Shown here one piece after another: positions 44,987 to 54,326 of a DNA stretch of 64,000 nt (the first letter of the stretch is position 1; every line of letters starts with the position of its first letter). Position numbers and translations under genes: made by a program. Below the pieces are notes generated by a model. That model was not told the origin of the DNA. It ran no database searches and worked only from the letters and a program-made list of their open reading frames with translations. The stretch comes from Marinobacter mangrovi (lineage in GTDB: Bacteria; Pseudomonadota; Gammaproteobacteria; Pseudomonadales; Oleiphilaceae). The stretch is taken from NCBI RefSeq assembly GCF_016798325.1, contig NZ_JAERVO010000007.1, positions 62,001-126,000 of the forward strand, read 5' to 3'.

Positions 44987-47304
44987 GGCGCTTGGATTTC
45001 CTGTGTAGAAAGGGATGGTGAAGTTCGGATGGTCAGGGTGATCGCACCGATAGCCGACAGCCCCAGCAGTACGGTCAGTCCGAAGTGATGGAGAATCGGC
45101 GTCTCGCTCAGGACCAGCAGACCGAACGCCAGCAGACTCGTCAGCAGCGAGAGCAAGACCGCCACCCAGATATGTGGCGAGCTGTCGCTCTCCCTGAGAA
45201 AAATGCCCATGTCGAGGCCAATCCCCAGAACCAATAGCAGGGCAAGCACGTTGAACAGGTTGAGTCCCTCGCCCAGATGGCTCAGAACGCCGGCCACGAG
45301 TAGGCCTGCCACCATCGGTGGGCCCATGACACGCCAGCACTGACGGCGGTAACGGAGCAGCAGGAACAGGCCGACAATGGCGTAGGCCAGGGTGACCCAG
45401 CCGCTGATCTGGATCCGGTACTGGCTCAACAGCCGGGAAACCTGATCCACGCTGTCCACATAGAACACGGACTCGCTGGTCCCGGCCAGTTGGGTTAAGC
45501 GCTCGGCGATGTCCGGCGTGATTCCCGACAGACGAAGCGTGCTCATCGGTGGTAGACCGGGTGCTTGCAGCCAGAGATCGCTGTGCAGTTTGCCCAACGG
45601 TGATTGGAGCCACTGGGCGACGGTCAGTGGCTTGCCCTGTGCCGCGTGGAATGCGGTCATCGCTTGGGCCTGGAGCCTGGGCTTCCCGAGGGTCTCGAAG
45701 AAAGTCCCTGCTTCCTGCCGATAGAGCTGGTTGACGAGGTCCTCGTTGTCTTGCTGCCTGCGGATGGAGGGAACAAAATTCGACAGCGCGGTGACATGCA
45801 GGCCCGGATTGTCCTGCTGTATGGTTCGAAGCTGGTTGACCAGCACCTCTTCGCGCTGCAGAAGCTGCTGGGTATCCCGCCCGGTGACCAGCATGAAACG
45901 GCTGGCACTGTCCTGTTGCAGCAGTGCCTGGACCTGCCTCTCCTGACCCATCAATCCTGGCGAGGTTGATTGCAGCAGTCGAACGTCGTCCCGCGTTTGC
46001 CCGCTCCAGAGCAGGAGCAGTGCGACGACGGCCAAAAGGGACAGTCCCCACACCCCCTGGCGCGCAGTTACCGTGGGCCAGTAGCGTAGCGCCCCCGCCA
46101 GCCAGTCGGCGGCGGCCAGGGCGCGCTGATCGAGTCGGCGAGTCAGTAGCGGATACCAGAGAACCACCGTCAGCCATGCCCCGGCCAGCCCGGCTGCCGA
46201 AAAGCAGGCCATCTGCCGCAAACCAGGGAATGGCGCCAGGGCCTGCGCGGCGTAGGCCAATACGCTTGAGCCCACGCCCAGGGCCAATCCGGGCAGTATA
46301 CGCCGCAAGACACTGTGCTCGCTGGTTTCCCGCTGGGCAGCCAGGTAGTGCATGCCGTAGTCGACGGACACACCCACCAGGCCGGCGCCGAAGGCCAGTG
46401 CAATCAGGTGCAATTGCCCGAAGACCAACGTTGTCACGGCGATGGCGGTGAGGCAGCCGGTGGCAACAGACACCCCGATCAGCAAAGGGGCCCTGACACT
46501 GCGGAACACCAGTAGTGTCAGGGCCAGTACGGACATTAACGAGATCACCCCGATGGTGGATATTTCGGACTTGGCCTGTTTTGCACCGGCGGCGGCATGC
46601 AGGACCAGCCCGGACGTCACCAACTGGACCCGGTTGGACGCGGCGTTCTCGCGGAGATCATCAAGCACCGGCATGATCTGGCGCTGCACCGTCATGTCGA
46701 AGGCATTGCCATCGAGCTCCGCGACGGTCAGGTAGGCGGCGGGTTCGGCACCGTCAATGCGAAGCAATCCGTGATCGGCGCGAATAAGGCCGTCACCGAA
46801 CGTGCTCATTAACTGCGGAAGCAGCCCGAAGGGATCCTTTACCGGCTGAATCGGACCCGCTCCGAACGGGCTGAACAATCGCAACGTGGCCTGTTTCGCT
46901 ACCTGATTGAAATGACCCTCGGTCAGCGTCGCCCTGAGGTCGGGCGACAGCACCTGAAAGCGGTGAGGCGTATAGAAGCGGCGCAGGGCTTCAACCTGCT
47001 GACGGGACGACTGCCACGTCAGCGTCTTTATGATCGGCAGGGCCGTCAGGCGCCTGGCGATTTTCCGGGTTTCGGCGCGGACCCGCGCGGCATCCTGCCC
47101 CCTGGCGATGATGACCAGACGCTTGGAATAGTTGGCTTCGAGGCGGTCCTGGGCAGCCTGAATCAACGGCTGGGCCTTGTTCTGGGGCAGCATGGCGAGA
47201 ATGCTGGATTCAAGCGGCGGGCGGATGATCCAGACGCACAGGGCCATGCCTATTAGAGCGAGCAGCCACAGAACGGCAGGCCATCGACGTACGGCTTTTT
47301 GCAT
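44983..47304 (-). CDS. MMPL/RND-family exporter of the aryl polyene cluster
   Basis: 773-residue membrane protein with two sets of about six transmembrane segments, each preceded by a large periplasmic loop. VGVSVDYGMHYLAAQRE and LGIGLDMGIFLRES are the RND motif regions with the proton-relay acidic residues. Such exporters are a standard part of aryl polyene loci and are thought to move the lipid-linked pigment across the inner membrane. It overlaps both neighbours by a few bases. Confidence 0.88.
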   Translation of the reverse strand: MQKAVRRWPAVLWLLALIGMALCVWIIRPPLESSILAMLPQNKAQPLIQAAQDRLEANYSKRLVIIARGQDAARVRAETRKIARRLTALPIIKTLTWQSSRQQVEALRRFYTPHRFQVLSPDLRATLTEGHFNQVAKQATLRLFSPFGAGPIQPVKDPFGLLPQLMSTFGDGLIRADHGLLRIDGAEPAAYLTVAELDGNAFDMTVQRQIMPVLDDLRENAASNRVQLVTSGLVLHAAAGAKQAKSEISTIGVISLMSVLALTLLVFRSVRAPLLIGVSVATGCLTAIAVTTLVFGQLHLIALAFGAGLVGVSVDYGMHYLAAQRETSEHSVLRRILPGLALGVGSSVLAYAAQALAPFPGLRQMACFSAAGLAGAWLTVVLWYPLLTRRLDQRALAAADWLAGALRYWPTVTARQGVWGLSLLAVVALLLLWSGQTRDDVRLLQSTSPGLMGQERQVQALLQQDSASRFMLVTGRDTQQLLQREEVLVNQLRTIQQDNPGLHVTALSNFVPSIRRQQDNEDLVNQLYRQEAGTFFETLGKPRLQAQAMTAFHAAQGKPLTVAQWLQSPLGKLHSDLWLQAPGLPPMSTLRLSGITPDIAERLTQLAGTSESVFYVDSVDQVSRLLSQYRIQISGWVTLAYAIVGLFLLLRYRRQCWRVMGPPMVAGLLVAGVLSHLGEGLNLFNVLALLLVLGIGLDMGIFLRESDSSPHIWVAVLLSLLTSLLAFGLLVLSETPILHHFGLTVLLGLSAIGAITLTIRTSPSLSTQEIQAP

Positions 47305-47867
47305 TACGGCTGCAACTTGTCGAAACGGATGCGAATGCGATCGCCGGAGGCCTCGTGGAGCTCGATGTGCTGAAGATAACGCGCTCCATCCAGATCAATG
47401 TGTGTCACCACGCTTTTCAGGTCATCGGTTTTAGGCGTCAGCGTCACATCCCAGTTGGTGCCGTCGACGGTACCGTCGATGCTGAAATACTGGGCCAGAG
47501 CCTGCCAGTCGGCCGTCAGCACAGAAAACAGGATATGGCTCAGGATTCGGACGGCCGGTTGCGAGTCGCCACCCAGTCTCATGACCTCCTGACCATCCTG
47601 CTGCATGCTGAGACTGTCGGGTGTAATGGTGGTTTCAGACTGGATAGGCTGCTCGGTGAGCCAGCGAATTTGCTGGTTTCTCTCATACTGGAAGTGACCG
47701 GAGGAGTCGATCTCGGTGTCCAGCGTGGACAGGTACTTGATCTGATGGAACTCGCCGGACAGCCGCTCCGGAGTTGCCGCGACCTTCCCAATCGCCTGGA
47801 AGTCGAGGGCAGCGGCTTGTCCTGATAAACATAGCCAGGCCAATAAGATCGACAGACGCCGGATCAT
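47304..47867 (-). CDS. LolA-like outer-membrane carrier of the aryl polyene cluster
   Basis: 187-residue periplasmic protein. A signal peptide covers about residues 1-21 (ILLAWLCLSGQAAA-LD). RLSGEFHQIKYLSTLDTEIDSSGHFQYERNQQIRWLTEQP resembles the LolA fold. It would ferry the hydrophobic product through the periplasm between the MMPL exporter and the outer-membrane lipoprotein. The start overlaps the thioesterase stop. Confidence 0.85.
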   Translation of the reverse strand: MIRRLSILLAWLCLSGQAAALDFQAIGKVAATPERLSGEFHQIKYLSTLDTEIDSSGHFQYERNQQIRWLTEQPIQSETTITPDSLSMQQDGQEVMRLGGDSQPAVRILSHILFSVLTADWQALAQYFSIDGTVDGTNWDVTLTPKTDDLKSVVTHIDLDGARYLQHIELHEASGDRIRIRFDKLQP

Positions 47868-48271
47868 TCAGAAACCCCCAGCTTTTCAAACAGGACCGGC
47901 GGAGACACGAACTGCATTTCCCGCGTTTCGATATTCACGGCGACCTGTACGGTATGAGCCCGGGTCAGGCGCCGCCCGGTCTCGGCATCGCGAATTTCGT
48001 AGTCGATCTTGAGCCGGTTTTCCCATTCCGAAACCTGGGCATGTACGTCGACTTTTTGCTGAAACACCAACGGCTGGGCATAACGAATGCGCATGTCGAT
48101 GACCGGCCAGGCATACCCGGATACCTTCATTTGCGGGTAGTTGTAATCGATCTTGTCGAGCAGGGCACAGCGGGCGATTTCCAGGTAACGGGCATAGTGG
48201 CCGTGCCAGGCCACTTCCATCATGTCGACATCATGGAAGGGGATTTCGAGGGTCACGTGTGCTTCGATCAT
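47864..48271 (-). CDS. 4HBT-type thioesterase of the aryl polyene cluster
   Basis: 135-residue hotdog thioesterase. PFHDVDMMEVAWHGHYARYLEIARCALLDKI holds the catalytic Asp region and the HGHY motif. The start MIEAHVTLE at 48271 overlaps the ammonia-lyase stop by ATGA; the longer frame is unlikely. It could release chains from acyl carrier protein or clear stalled intermediates. Confidence 0.88.
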   Translation of the reverse strand: MIEAHVTLEIPFHDVDMMEVAWHGHYARYLEIARCALLDKIDYNYPQMKVSGYAWPVIDMRIRYAQPLVFQQKVDVHAQVSEWENRLKIDYEIRDAETGRRLTRAHTVQVAVNIETREMQFVSPPVLFEKLGVSE

Positions 48272-49818
48272 GCGTCTGACTCCGGATACAGGGACCATTC
48301 GCGGCGGGCAAGGGTGCCTGTCAGGGCGGCGAGTTCACCATCCAGTCGACGGTCCTCGGTAATAAAGGCGGAAAGCTGCCGAACCTTATCCAGCGTCTGA
48401 CCCACTGGCTGCGTCACCGTGCTCTCATGGAGGTCTCCCTGGTGAAAACGCAACTCCAGGCCCTGGCAGGCGGCGGCCAGTACGGCAGCGGCAACCTGTT
48501 CCGTCAGTTCCAGCACGCGAAGGCAATCCCGGGTGGCGATGGTGCCCATGCTCACCTTGTCCTGGTTGTGACATTCAGTGGAGCGGGAAAAGACACTCGC
48601 CGGCATGGTGAGTTTGAGGGCTTCGGCGGTCCATGCGGACACCCCGATCTGCACCGCTTTCATGCCGTGATTGATGGCGGCCCGTTCGCCGCTTGCCCCG
48701 GAAAGGTTAGCCGGCAGGCCGTTGTTGTAACGGGTGTCCATGAGCTGGGCCATCTGCCGGTCCAGCAGGTCGGCCACATTGGCAATCGCCGTTTTCATGG
48801 CGTCCATGGCGAACGCAATGTGCCCCCCGTAGAAATGGCCGCCGTGGAGGACATGTTCGCCTTCCGCATCGATGATGGGGTTGTCGTTGGCGCTGTTCAG
48901 TTCGTTTTCGATGAACTGGCGTGCCCAGGGCAGCGCATCCTCCAGGACACCGATCACATGAGGCGCACAGCGCAGTGAATAGCGGTCCTGCAGGCGGTCC
49001 GGGTTGGCCGGTGGTTCATCGGTATCGAGGTCGCTACGTAACCAGGCGGCGATCTGTTGCTGGCCGGGGTGAGGTTTGACCGCGAACAGTCGGGCATCGA
49101 AATGATGGGCGTTGCCTTTCAGGGCGAGGGTGTTGATCGCGGTGATGCGGGTTGCCACGCGAGCCAGAGACTCCGCCCGCTTGAAGGCCAGACAGGCCAG
49201 GCCAGTCATCACTGCAGTGCCGTTCATGATGGCCAGCCCCTCCTTGGGTTTGAGTTGCAACCGCTCAATCCCCAAGCTGGCTAGGACGTCAGCGGCCGGG
49301 CGCGCTTCGCCACGATACCAGACCTCCCGTTCGCCACAGAGTACGGCGGCCAGATAGGACAGCGGCGTCAGGTCGCCGCTGGCACCCACAGACCCCTCCT
49401 CCGGGATTTGCGGCATGATGTCGTGTTGCAGGAGCCGCTCGAGCTGCTTGAGCAGATCCCAGGTGACGCCCGATTGCCCCAGGGCCAGTGACGTCAGACG
49501 CACCGCCACCACGGCACGGGCCTGCATCGGTGACAGCAGCCGGCCGCTGCCACAGCCATGAAACGTGTAGAGATGACGGGGCAGTTCTTCGACCAGCGAC
49601 GGTGGAATCACCGTGGTGCAGGAGTCGCCGTATCCTGTGGTGACGCCATAGATGGCGCCGTCCTTATCCAGCAAACGGGCGAGGAAGGCGGGCCCTTTTT
49701 CGATGGCGGCACGAAAGGCGTCGGAGTGGTCGAGTCTCGCCTCTGAGTGTTGTTCGGCAATCGCCACAATGTGCTCGATACGGCGAGGGGAGCCGTCGAA
49801 AATGATCGGGTCGGTCAT
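48268..49818 (-). CDS. MIO-dependent aromatic amino acid ammonia-lyase of the aryl polyene cluster
   Basis: 516-residue HAL/PAL/TAL family enzyme. The MIO prosthetic group forms from Ala-Ser-Gly in EEGSVGASGDLTPLSYLAAV, and IYGVTTGYGDS supplies the active-site Tyr. The start MTDPIIFDG at 49818 lies just after the acyltransferase stop; upstream frame extension is not family-like. It deaminates an aromatic amino acid to a cinnamic-type acid, a likely source of the aryl starter. The selectivity region reads YTFHGCG, unlike the classic Phe-Leu (PAL), His-Leu (TAL) or Ser-His (HAL) pairs, so the substrate cannot be called. Confidence 0.9.
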   Translation of the reverse strand: MTDPIIFDGSPRRIEHIVAIAEQHSEARLDHSDAFRAAIEKGPAFLARLLDKDGAIYGVTTGYGDSCTTVIPPSLVEELPRHLYTFHGCGSGRLLSPMQARAVVAVRLTSLALGQSGVTWDLLKQLERLLQHDIMPQIPEEGSVGASGDLTPLSYLAAVLCGEREVWYRGEARPAADVLASLGIERLQLKPKEGLAIMNGTAVMTGLACLAFKRAESLARVATRITAINTLALKGNAHHFDARLFAVKPHPGQQQIAAWLRSDLDTDEPPANPDRLQDRYSLRCAPHVIGVLEDALPWARQFIENELNSANDNPIIDAEGEHVLHGGHFYGGHIAFAMDAMKTAIANVADLLDRQMAQLMDTRYNNGLPANLSGASGERAAINHGMKAVQIGVSAWTAEALKLTMPASVFSRSTECHNQDKVSMGTIATRDCLRVLELTEQVAAAVLAAACQGLELRFHQGDLHESTVTQPVGQTLDKVRQLSAFITEDRRLDGELAALTGTLARREWSLYPESDA

Positions 49819-49825
49819 GGTGCTG

Positions 49826-50782
49826 TTACGTACCTTGAGTTGCTGGGCGTGTGCGCTCGCGGGCACCCGCCCAGAACGAGAAAAAATTAAACCACTGCAG
49901 GGGAGCCCGGCGGCAATAGAATGCGAGTCTGTCAGCATACTGCTGCGCCAGATCTGTCAGGGCTGCGTCCCGGCCTTTACGGGGGAGCCGGATCGCATCC
50001 GCAAAGGGTTCCAGATAGATGTGATAGCGCCCTGCCTGTTTCAGGCAGAACATGGTGCTGATGGGGCATCGCAGCAGACTCGCCAGGATATAGGGGCCCT
50101 GGGGCAGCCGCGCCGTGTGCCCGAGAAACTGGACCGGCGACGTGCGTTGTGGACCGGTCACCGGTGTTCGGTCACCAGCAATCACAATGTACTCGCCAGC
50201 GTCGACGCGCTCGGAAAGCATCATCGCGACGGCGGGTGACATGTCGGTCACCTGCAGCAGTTCGATATGACTTTCCGGGGCCAGTCGCCGTAAAAGGCTG
50301 TTGAACTTCTCCGCATGCTGGGTATAAACCAGAATGGTGAGGCGGATGCCCGGCAACTGGTAGGCCAGTGCTCGGGATATCTCGATATTGCCCAGATGGG
50401 AGACCATCAGGATGCCTCCCCGGGCAGACTCGTCGAGGGATCGGACCTGTTGCGGGTCTGCAAAGATCACGTCGTCGCGACGAATGCGGTTCATCCAGGC
50501 CAGGAATTTGTCCAGGATGGCTTCACCGAAACTGAGGAAATGCCGGAAGCCGGCCGCCGGACCCAACTGGATATCCGTATTGGATTGGGCGAACCGATGA
50601 CGATACTCCGCCGAGTTGATGCGCTCGTCGCGATGCTTCAGGTAGTAGTAAGTCATCACCGGCCAGAGAATGATCCGAAAGCCCCAGCGCCCGGTAAAGC
50701 GATGGATTTGCAGCAATATCTGCATGCCCAGTACCGTGCCGGCCTCGCCCAGCCCGGACCAGTGTGGCTTACCCTGTGACAT
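49826..50782 (-). CDS. LpxL/HtrB-like acyltransferase of the aryl polyene cluster
   Basis: 318-residue lipid A-type acyltransferase. An N-terminal hydrophobic segment (FRIILWPVMTYYYL) precedes GGILMVSHLGNIEISRALA, which contains the HLGNIE version of the HxxxxE catalytic motif. YIVIAGDRTPVTGPQRTSPVQFLGHTARLPQGP is the second conserved block. It likely attaches the polyene or another acyl chain to a lipid or sugar carrier. It overlaps the glycosyltransferase by 14 bases. Confidence 0.87.
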   Translation of the reverse strand: MSQGKPHWSGLGEAGTVLGMQILLQIHRFTGRWGFRIILWPVMTYYYLKHRDERINSAEYRHRFAQSNTDIQLGPAAGFRHFLSFGEAILDKFLAWMNRIRRDDVIFADPQQVRSLDESARGGILMVSHLGNIEISRALAYQLPGIRLTILVYTQHAEKFNSLLRRLAPESHIELLQVTDMSPAVAMMLSERVDAGEYIVIAGDRTPVTGPQRTSPVQFLGHTARLPQGPYILASLLRCPISTMFCLKQAGRYHIYLEPFADAIRLPRKGRDAALTDLAQQYADRLAFYCRRAPLQWFNFFSFWAGARERTRPATQGT

Positions 50783-51527
50783 AGAACTTCCGCAGAATGA
50801 GTTTGGGCAGACGTTTCAACATGCCGAAAAACAATCGGGTGTGCATCCAGGAAATCAGCACGTTGTCCTGCACCGCGTTGAAGTGCGAAACCCCATCGAG
50901 GGGATACCGCACGCGCACGGGAACACCGATAACACGATGGCCGCGCCAGCTCCAGCGCACCATGATTTCGGGGTCGAAATCCATGCGGTTGCCGGTGAAC
51001 TCGGACTGCAGCAATTCGACCGTCGGCTCCAGCGGGTAGACTCGAAATCCGCACATGGAGTCACGAACGCTGAGTGACAGCGTATTGATCCAGATCCAGA
51101 TGTGGGTCAGGTAACGCCCGAGATAGCGGGCTCGCGGTACGCTTGCGTCGTATTCCGGGAAACCGCTGATCAGCGCCGCGGGATGTTGTTCGGCGGCTCG
51201 CATCAACTCGGGCAGCCGTGCGCTGTCGTGCTGGCCGTCGGCATCCAGCTGGATGGCGTGGGTGTATCCCTGTTCGGCCAGCATCAGTAGTCCGGCCTTG
51301 ACCGCAGCGCCTTTGCCTCCGTTTGCCGGCCGACGGATGAGAGAAATCTGGGGGGCCAGTTCATCGCGCAATGCCGTCAGAACTTTTTCGCAGGGCGCTG
51401 AGCTGTGGTCGTCTACCATTAATATCGGATAACCGAACTCAAGCACGGACTGCACCGTCTCACGAATCGCCTCTTCGTGATCGTACACCGGAATGATAAT
51501 CGCAGGGCGCAGGTCATTCGCTTGCAA
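50769..51527 (-). CDS. Family 2 glycosyltransferase of the aryl polyene cluster
   Basis: 252-residue GT2 enzyme. AIIIPVYDHEEAIRETVQSVLE is the nucleotide-sugar binding opening, AIQLDADGQHD contains the DxD motif, and SVRDSMCGFRVYP is the acceptor-side region. The start is uncertain: TTG 51527 has GGAAGG six bases upstream and gives a short overlap with the ligase gene; GTG 51542 and ATG 51596 are alternatives. It probably builds the glycolipid anchor of the pigment. Confidence 0.86.
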   Translation of the reverse strand: MQANDLRPAIIIPVYDHEEAIRETVQSVLEFGYPILMVDDHSSAPCEKVLTALRDELAPQISLIRRPANGGKGAAVKAGLLMLAEQGYTHAIQLDADGQHDSARLPELMRAAEQHPAALISGFPEYDASVPRARYLGRYLTHIWIWINTLSLSVRDSMCGFRVYPLEPTVELLQSEFTGNRMDFDPEIMVRWSWRGHRVIGVPVRVRYPLDGVSHFNAVQDNVLISWMHTRLFFGMLKRLPKLILRKFYVTG

Positions 51528-53265
51528 AACAGATCCTTCCACTTGAATAGCGTTGGTTGCCCGCCTCGTACTGGAAGCTGACCTTTCCTTTTTCACGGTG
51601 ATAGGTCAGCAGTAGCGTCAGTCTGGCATCCGGCAGAATGACCTGCTGGAATTTGATGACTTCCAGCGACGTAAACCGTCCAGGTACATCGAAATGCCGA
51701 CTGGCGAACTGTTGGGCCCAGTGCACCTGAACCACACCGGGGAGTACCGGGTATTGCTCGAAATGACCGTCGAAATAGATCAGGTTACCGGGCACGTGCA
51801 GATCCAGGCGAATCTGGTCGCCCTCGTGGTCGTTGGAATGCACAACCGGCTGGTCCGGTTTTTCCGGGGGGCTTTCAATGGCGGAATTCTCTGTAAAGAG
51901 GCCCTGCAGTGCCACAAGCGGCAGTTTGCCCTGGGGATCGTAAGGCAGACTCTCACACAGGTGCCAGCGGCGAGGCAGGACCACCGGTTCGTAATGCTCC
52001 GCCAACGCTGCCCGGAAGGCTTGGGTCAGCGGACGCCGGCCTCCTGTTGCCATTTGCCGCTGGCCATCCGGCGTCAGCTCAACGGCAGCGGCTAAGGCAT
52101 CGCGCTGTCCACTGAGTAAGACAATGCGGGCTTCTGCAATTTCCGGTCGCGCTTTGAGGTGTTGCTCCATCGCCGCTATCGCGACCCGTTTTCCTTCCAC
52201 TTTGACAATGCGGTCGGTTCTCCCCAGCAAGCGAAACTGGCTGCCTGCCTGCCACTCGAGGGTGTCATCCAGACGCATCCAGTCATCGCTGGGCAAGTGT
52301 GGTGAACGTAACTCCGTACTGCCGTCGGCACCCTCGCGAAAGATCATGCCGGGTGATGGAGTCCAGCAGGCCGAGTGGTCGGGTGCCTGGACACGCCACG
52401 CAATGCCGCCGGTTTCAGAACTGCCGTAGATTTCCCGGATGGCCGTGCCGAGCAAAGCCTGGGCGCGGAGGCTGTCTTCGGGTGCCAGGGGGCCGGCGGA
52501 GGAAAAGGCCCATTGCCAGCGGCCGTGGGTACCCTGCCACGCCGCCGTGTCGGGCAAACGTTTGAGGTGGGTCGGGCTGCTCACCAGGATGACGTCGTGG
52601 TACTGCCCTGCCAGTTGCAGCAAATCCTCCATGAAATGGCACAGGCGCCGTTCGAACAGGCTGCCGTTGCACAGTGGCCGCAGTATCCGGAACAGGAAGC
52701 CGTAAATGTGCTGGTGACTCACGGTGGAAAGCACAACCGGCTGTCCCGTGACCGGAAACAGCGTTTCCAGAGTGTGCATTTCGGCAATTAACTGGCGGAG
52801 ATGCTTGGGGACGATGGAGGGCGCGCCGGTCGAACCGGACGTAAACACTTCCACAGCCAAGGCATCGGGATCCAGTGCCGGCAACGCCGTGTTGGCATTG
52901 TCAGGGCGGGCCGCCTGAGCGTTCAACTCCAGCGCATTCGACCACTGGCCCAAGGCGCCCTCCGCATATCCGGTCAGCTCGCTTTGCGTCCCCGGCAGAT
53001 TGTCTCCGGGCAGGCAGGCCACCAGCCCGCGCGACCATAAAGCCAGCATTTGCGCAGAGAATTCAAATGGATCGGGATTGTAGAGTACCCAGCGTGAACC
53101 GTGGGGCGCTCCTTCCAGTGCCTCAAACCAGAGCTCGACGCGATGCCTCAAGTCAGCCAGCGACCACCTCTTTCCCGCTTCAATCGCAATCGGCCGGTTG
53201 GGATGCTGGTGCCAAAGGTCACTTAAAGACGTGATCGCAGGCACAGGGTTACTCGCTGGCGGCAT
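51514..53265 (-). CDS. Fused AMP-ligase and hotdog dehydratase (ApeH/ApeI-like)
   Basis: 583-residue two-domain protein. Residues 1 to about 455 are an ANL adenylation domain (VFTSGSTGAPSIVPKHLRQ, IYGSSETGG, RLLGRTDRIVKVEGKRVAI, YDPQGKLPL). Residues about 475-583 are a FabA/FabZ-like hotdog domain (YFDGHFEQYPVLPGVVQVHWAQQF, with the catalytic His and PVLPGV loop). The pieces correspond to ApeH, which activates the aryl acid onto acyl carrier protein, and ApeI, a dehydratase, encoded separately in other clusters. The gene overlaps its neighbours on both sides. Confidence 0.88.
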   Translation of the reverse strand: MPPASNPVPAITSLSDLWHQHPNRPIAIEAGKRWSLADLRHRVELWFEALEGAPHGSRWVLYNPDPFEFSAQMLALWSRGLVACLPGDNLPGTQSELTGYAEGALGQWSNALELNAQAARPDNANTALPALDPDALAVEVFTSGSTGAPSIVPKHLRQLIAEMHTLETLFPVTGQPVVLSTVSHQHIYGFLFRILRPLCNGSLFERRLCHFMEDLLQLAGQYHDVILVSSPTHLKRLPDTAAWQGTHGRWQWAFSSAGPLAPEDSLRAQALLGTAIREIYGSSETGGIAWRVQAPDHSACWTPSPGMIFREGADGSTELRSPHLPSDDWMRLDDTLEWQAGSQFRLLGRTDRIVKVEGKRVAIAAMEQHLKARPEIAEARIVLLSGQRDALAAAVELTPDGQRQMATGGRRPLTQAFRAALAEHYEPVVLPRRWHLCESLPYDPQGKLPLVALQGLFTENSAIESPPEKPDQPVVHSNDHEGDQIRLDLHVPGNLIYFDGHFEQYPVLPGVVQVHWAQQFASRHFDVPGRFTSLEVIKFQQVILPDARLTLLLTYHREKGKVSFQYEAGNQRYSSGRICFASE

Positions 53266-53800
53266 GGTTCTTTCTCACATAGATACGAATGAGCCACTCA
53301 CCTGACATCAATAGCCCCATCAGGACGTAGGCGATCAGACCGTTGTAGAGTGCCCAGACGGCGTTGCTCGTCCACACTGCGGTCACCAGCGCGAGCGTTC
53401 CGTTCAAAACAAAGAAGCCCGTCCATACGCCGGTTACTTTGCGCGTGTAACGCACCCCGTCTTCCGGCAGATCCGGTTCACGAATCCGTGCCAGGCGTTC
53501 AACCAACGTCTGCTCCTGGAAAAGGCTGGAGCCGAAAAGCACTAACAGCGCCAGATTGACCAGAACCGGATAAAGTTTGAGGCCAGTCTCGATCGAACTG
53601 AAAAACATGAGCAGGCCAACGCCGATCGCCACCAGGAGTAACAGCCCTTTCTCCAGCCGACTGCGGCCCAACCAGAGCCTGATCAGGATAAGTCCGAAAA
53701 TCAGCGGCCATATAAAACCGACCTGATGCTGTTGATCGCTGTAGTAGACAACGGCGGGATAAGCCAGTGACAGCACAACGAGCAGCGAACGCAGGAACAA
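53249..53800 (-). CDS. COG4648-type membrane protein of the aryl polyene cluster
   Basis: 183 residues with five or six transmembrane segments (VVLSLAYPAVVYY, VGFIWPLIFGLILIRLWLG, GLLLLVAIGVGLLMFF, LYPVLVNLALLVLFGSSLF, VWTGFFVLNGTLALVTAVW, LYNGLIAYVLMGLLMSGEWL). It resembles the small membrane protein found beside the acyl carrier proteins in other aryl polyene loci. Role unknown. It overlaps the ligase gene by 17 bases and follows the acyl carrier protein after five. Confidence 0.82.
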   Translation of the reverse strand: MFLRSLLVVLSLAYPAVVYYSDQQHQVGFIWPLIFGLILIRLWLGRSRLEKGLLLLVAIGVGLLMFFSSIETGLKLYPVLVNLALLVLFGSSLFQEQTLVERLARIREPDLPEDGVRYTRKVTGVWTGFFVLNGTLALVTAVWTSNAVWALYNGLIAYVLMGLLMSGEWLIRIYVRKNHAASE

Positions 53801-53805
53801 CGGGG

Positions 53806-54051
53806 TCAGGCTCCGACGAGCAGTTTGTCGACCTGTTCGACCACATCCTGGATCGTTCTGACGGACTTGAAATCGTTCGGCTCGATTCGCTTTCCGGTGT
53901 ATTTCTTCAGCTCGACGATCAGGTCCACTGCGTCAATGCTGTCGATATCCAGATCGGTGTAGAGATTGGCATCCGGGTGGATGGTGTCCGGGCTGATCTC
54001 AAAAAGATCTTCCAGGATGGATGTGATCCGAGAGTAAATTTCCGTATTCAC
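53806..54051 (-). CDS. Acyl carrier protein 2 of the aryl polyene cluster
   Basis: 81-residue acyl carrier protein. The phosphopantetheine attachment Ser is in DLDIDSIDAVDLIVEL (Ser near residue 38). The rest is acidic and helical, as usual. Its start overlaps the stop of the other carrier protein by four bases. Two carrier proteins are typical of this pathway, one for the starter and one for chain elongation. Confidence 0.92.
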   Translation of the reverse strand: MNTEIYSRITSILEDLFEISPDTIHPDANLYTDLDIDSIDAVDLIVELKKYTGKRIEPNDFKSVRTIQDVVEQVDKLLVGA

Positions 54052-54326
54052 TTGGCAACAGCCTCCCGCTCAGCCGTGTTTTCTTCGACGAGTGCGACCA
54101 GGGCATCCACGCTCGCAAAATGCCGGCGCGTGTCTTCGGAGTTTGCGTCGAGCTTGACGCCATACCGCTTCTGGATCGCGAGACCCAGCTCCAGAGCGTC
54201 GATGGAATCCAGGCCCAGACCATCCACGAAGAGGGGGTCATGATCGACAATCTCGTCTGGACTCATGTCTTCCAGGTCCAGAACGTCAATGATCATCTGC
54301 TTGAGTTCAAGGTGCAGACTGCCCAT
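54048..54326 (-). CDS. Acyl carrier protein 1 of the aryl polyene cluster
   Basis: 92-residue acyl carrier protein with the attachment Ser in DGLGLDSIDALELGLAI. It has a slightly longer C-terminus than the sister protein (VEENTAEREAVAK). The start overlaps the acyltransferase stop by 20 bases, continuing the tight coupling of the whole operon. Confidence 0.92.
   Translation of the reverse strand: MGSLHLELKQMIIDVLDLEDMSPDEIVDHDPLFVDGLGLDSIDALELGLAIQKRYGVKLDANSEDTRRHFASVDALVALVEENTAEREAVAK

Noticed and set aside
44987-46177. N-terminal extension of the FAD oxidoreductase to 807 residues
   Set aside because: The extra frame is an Arg/Pro-rich shadow of the MMPL gene; the flavin motif begins right after ATG 44986.
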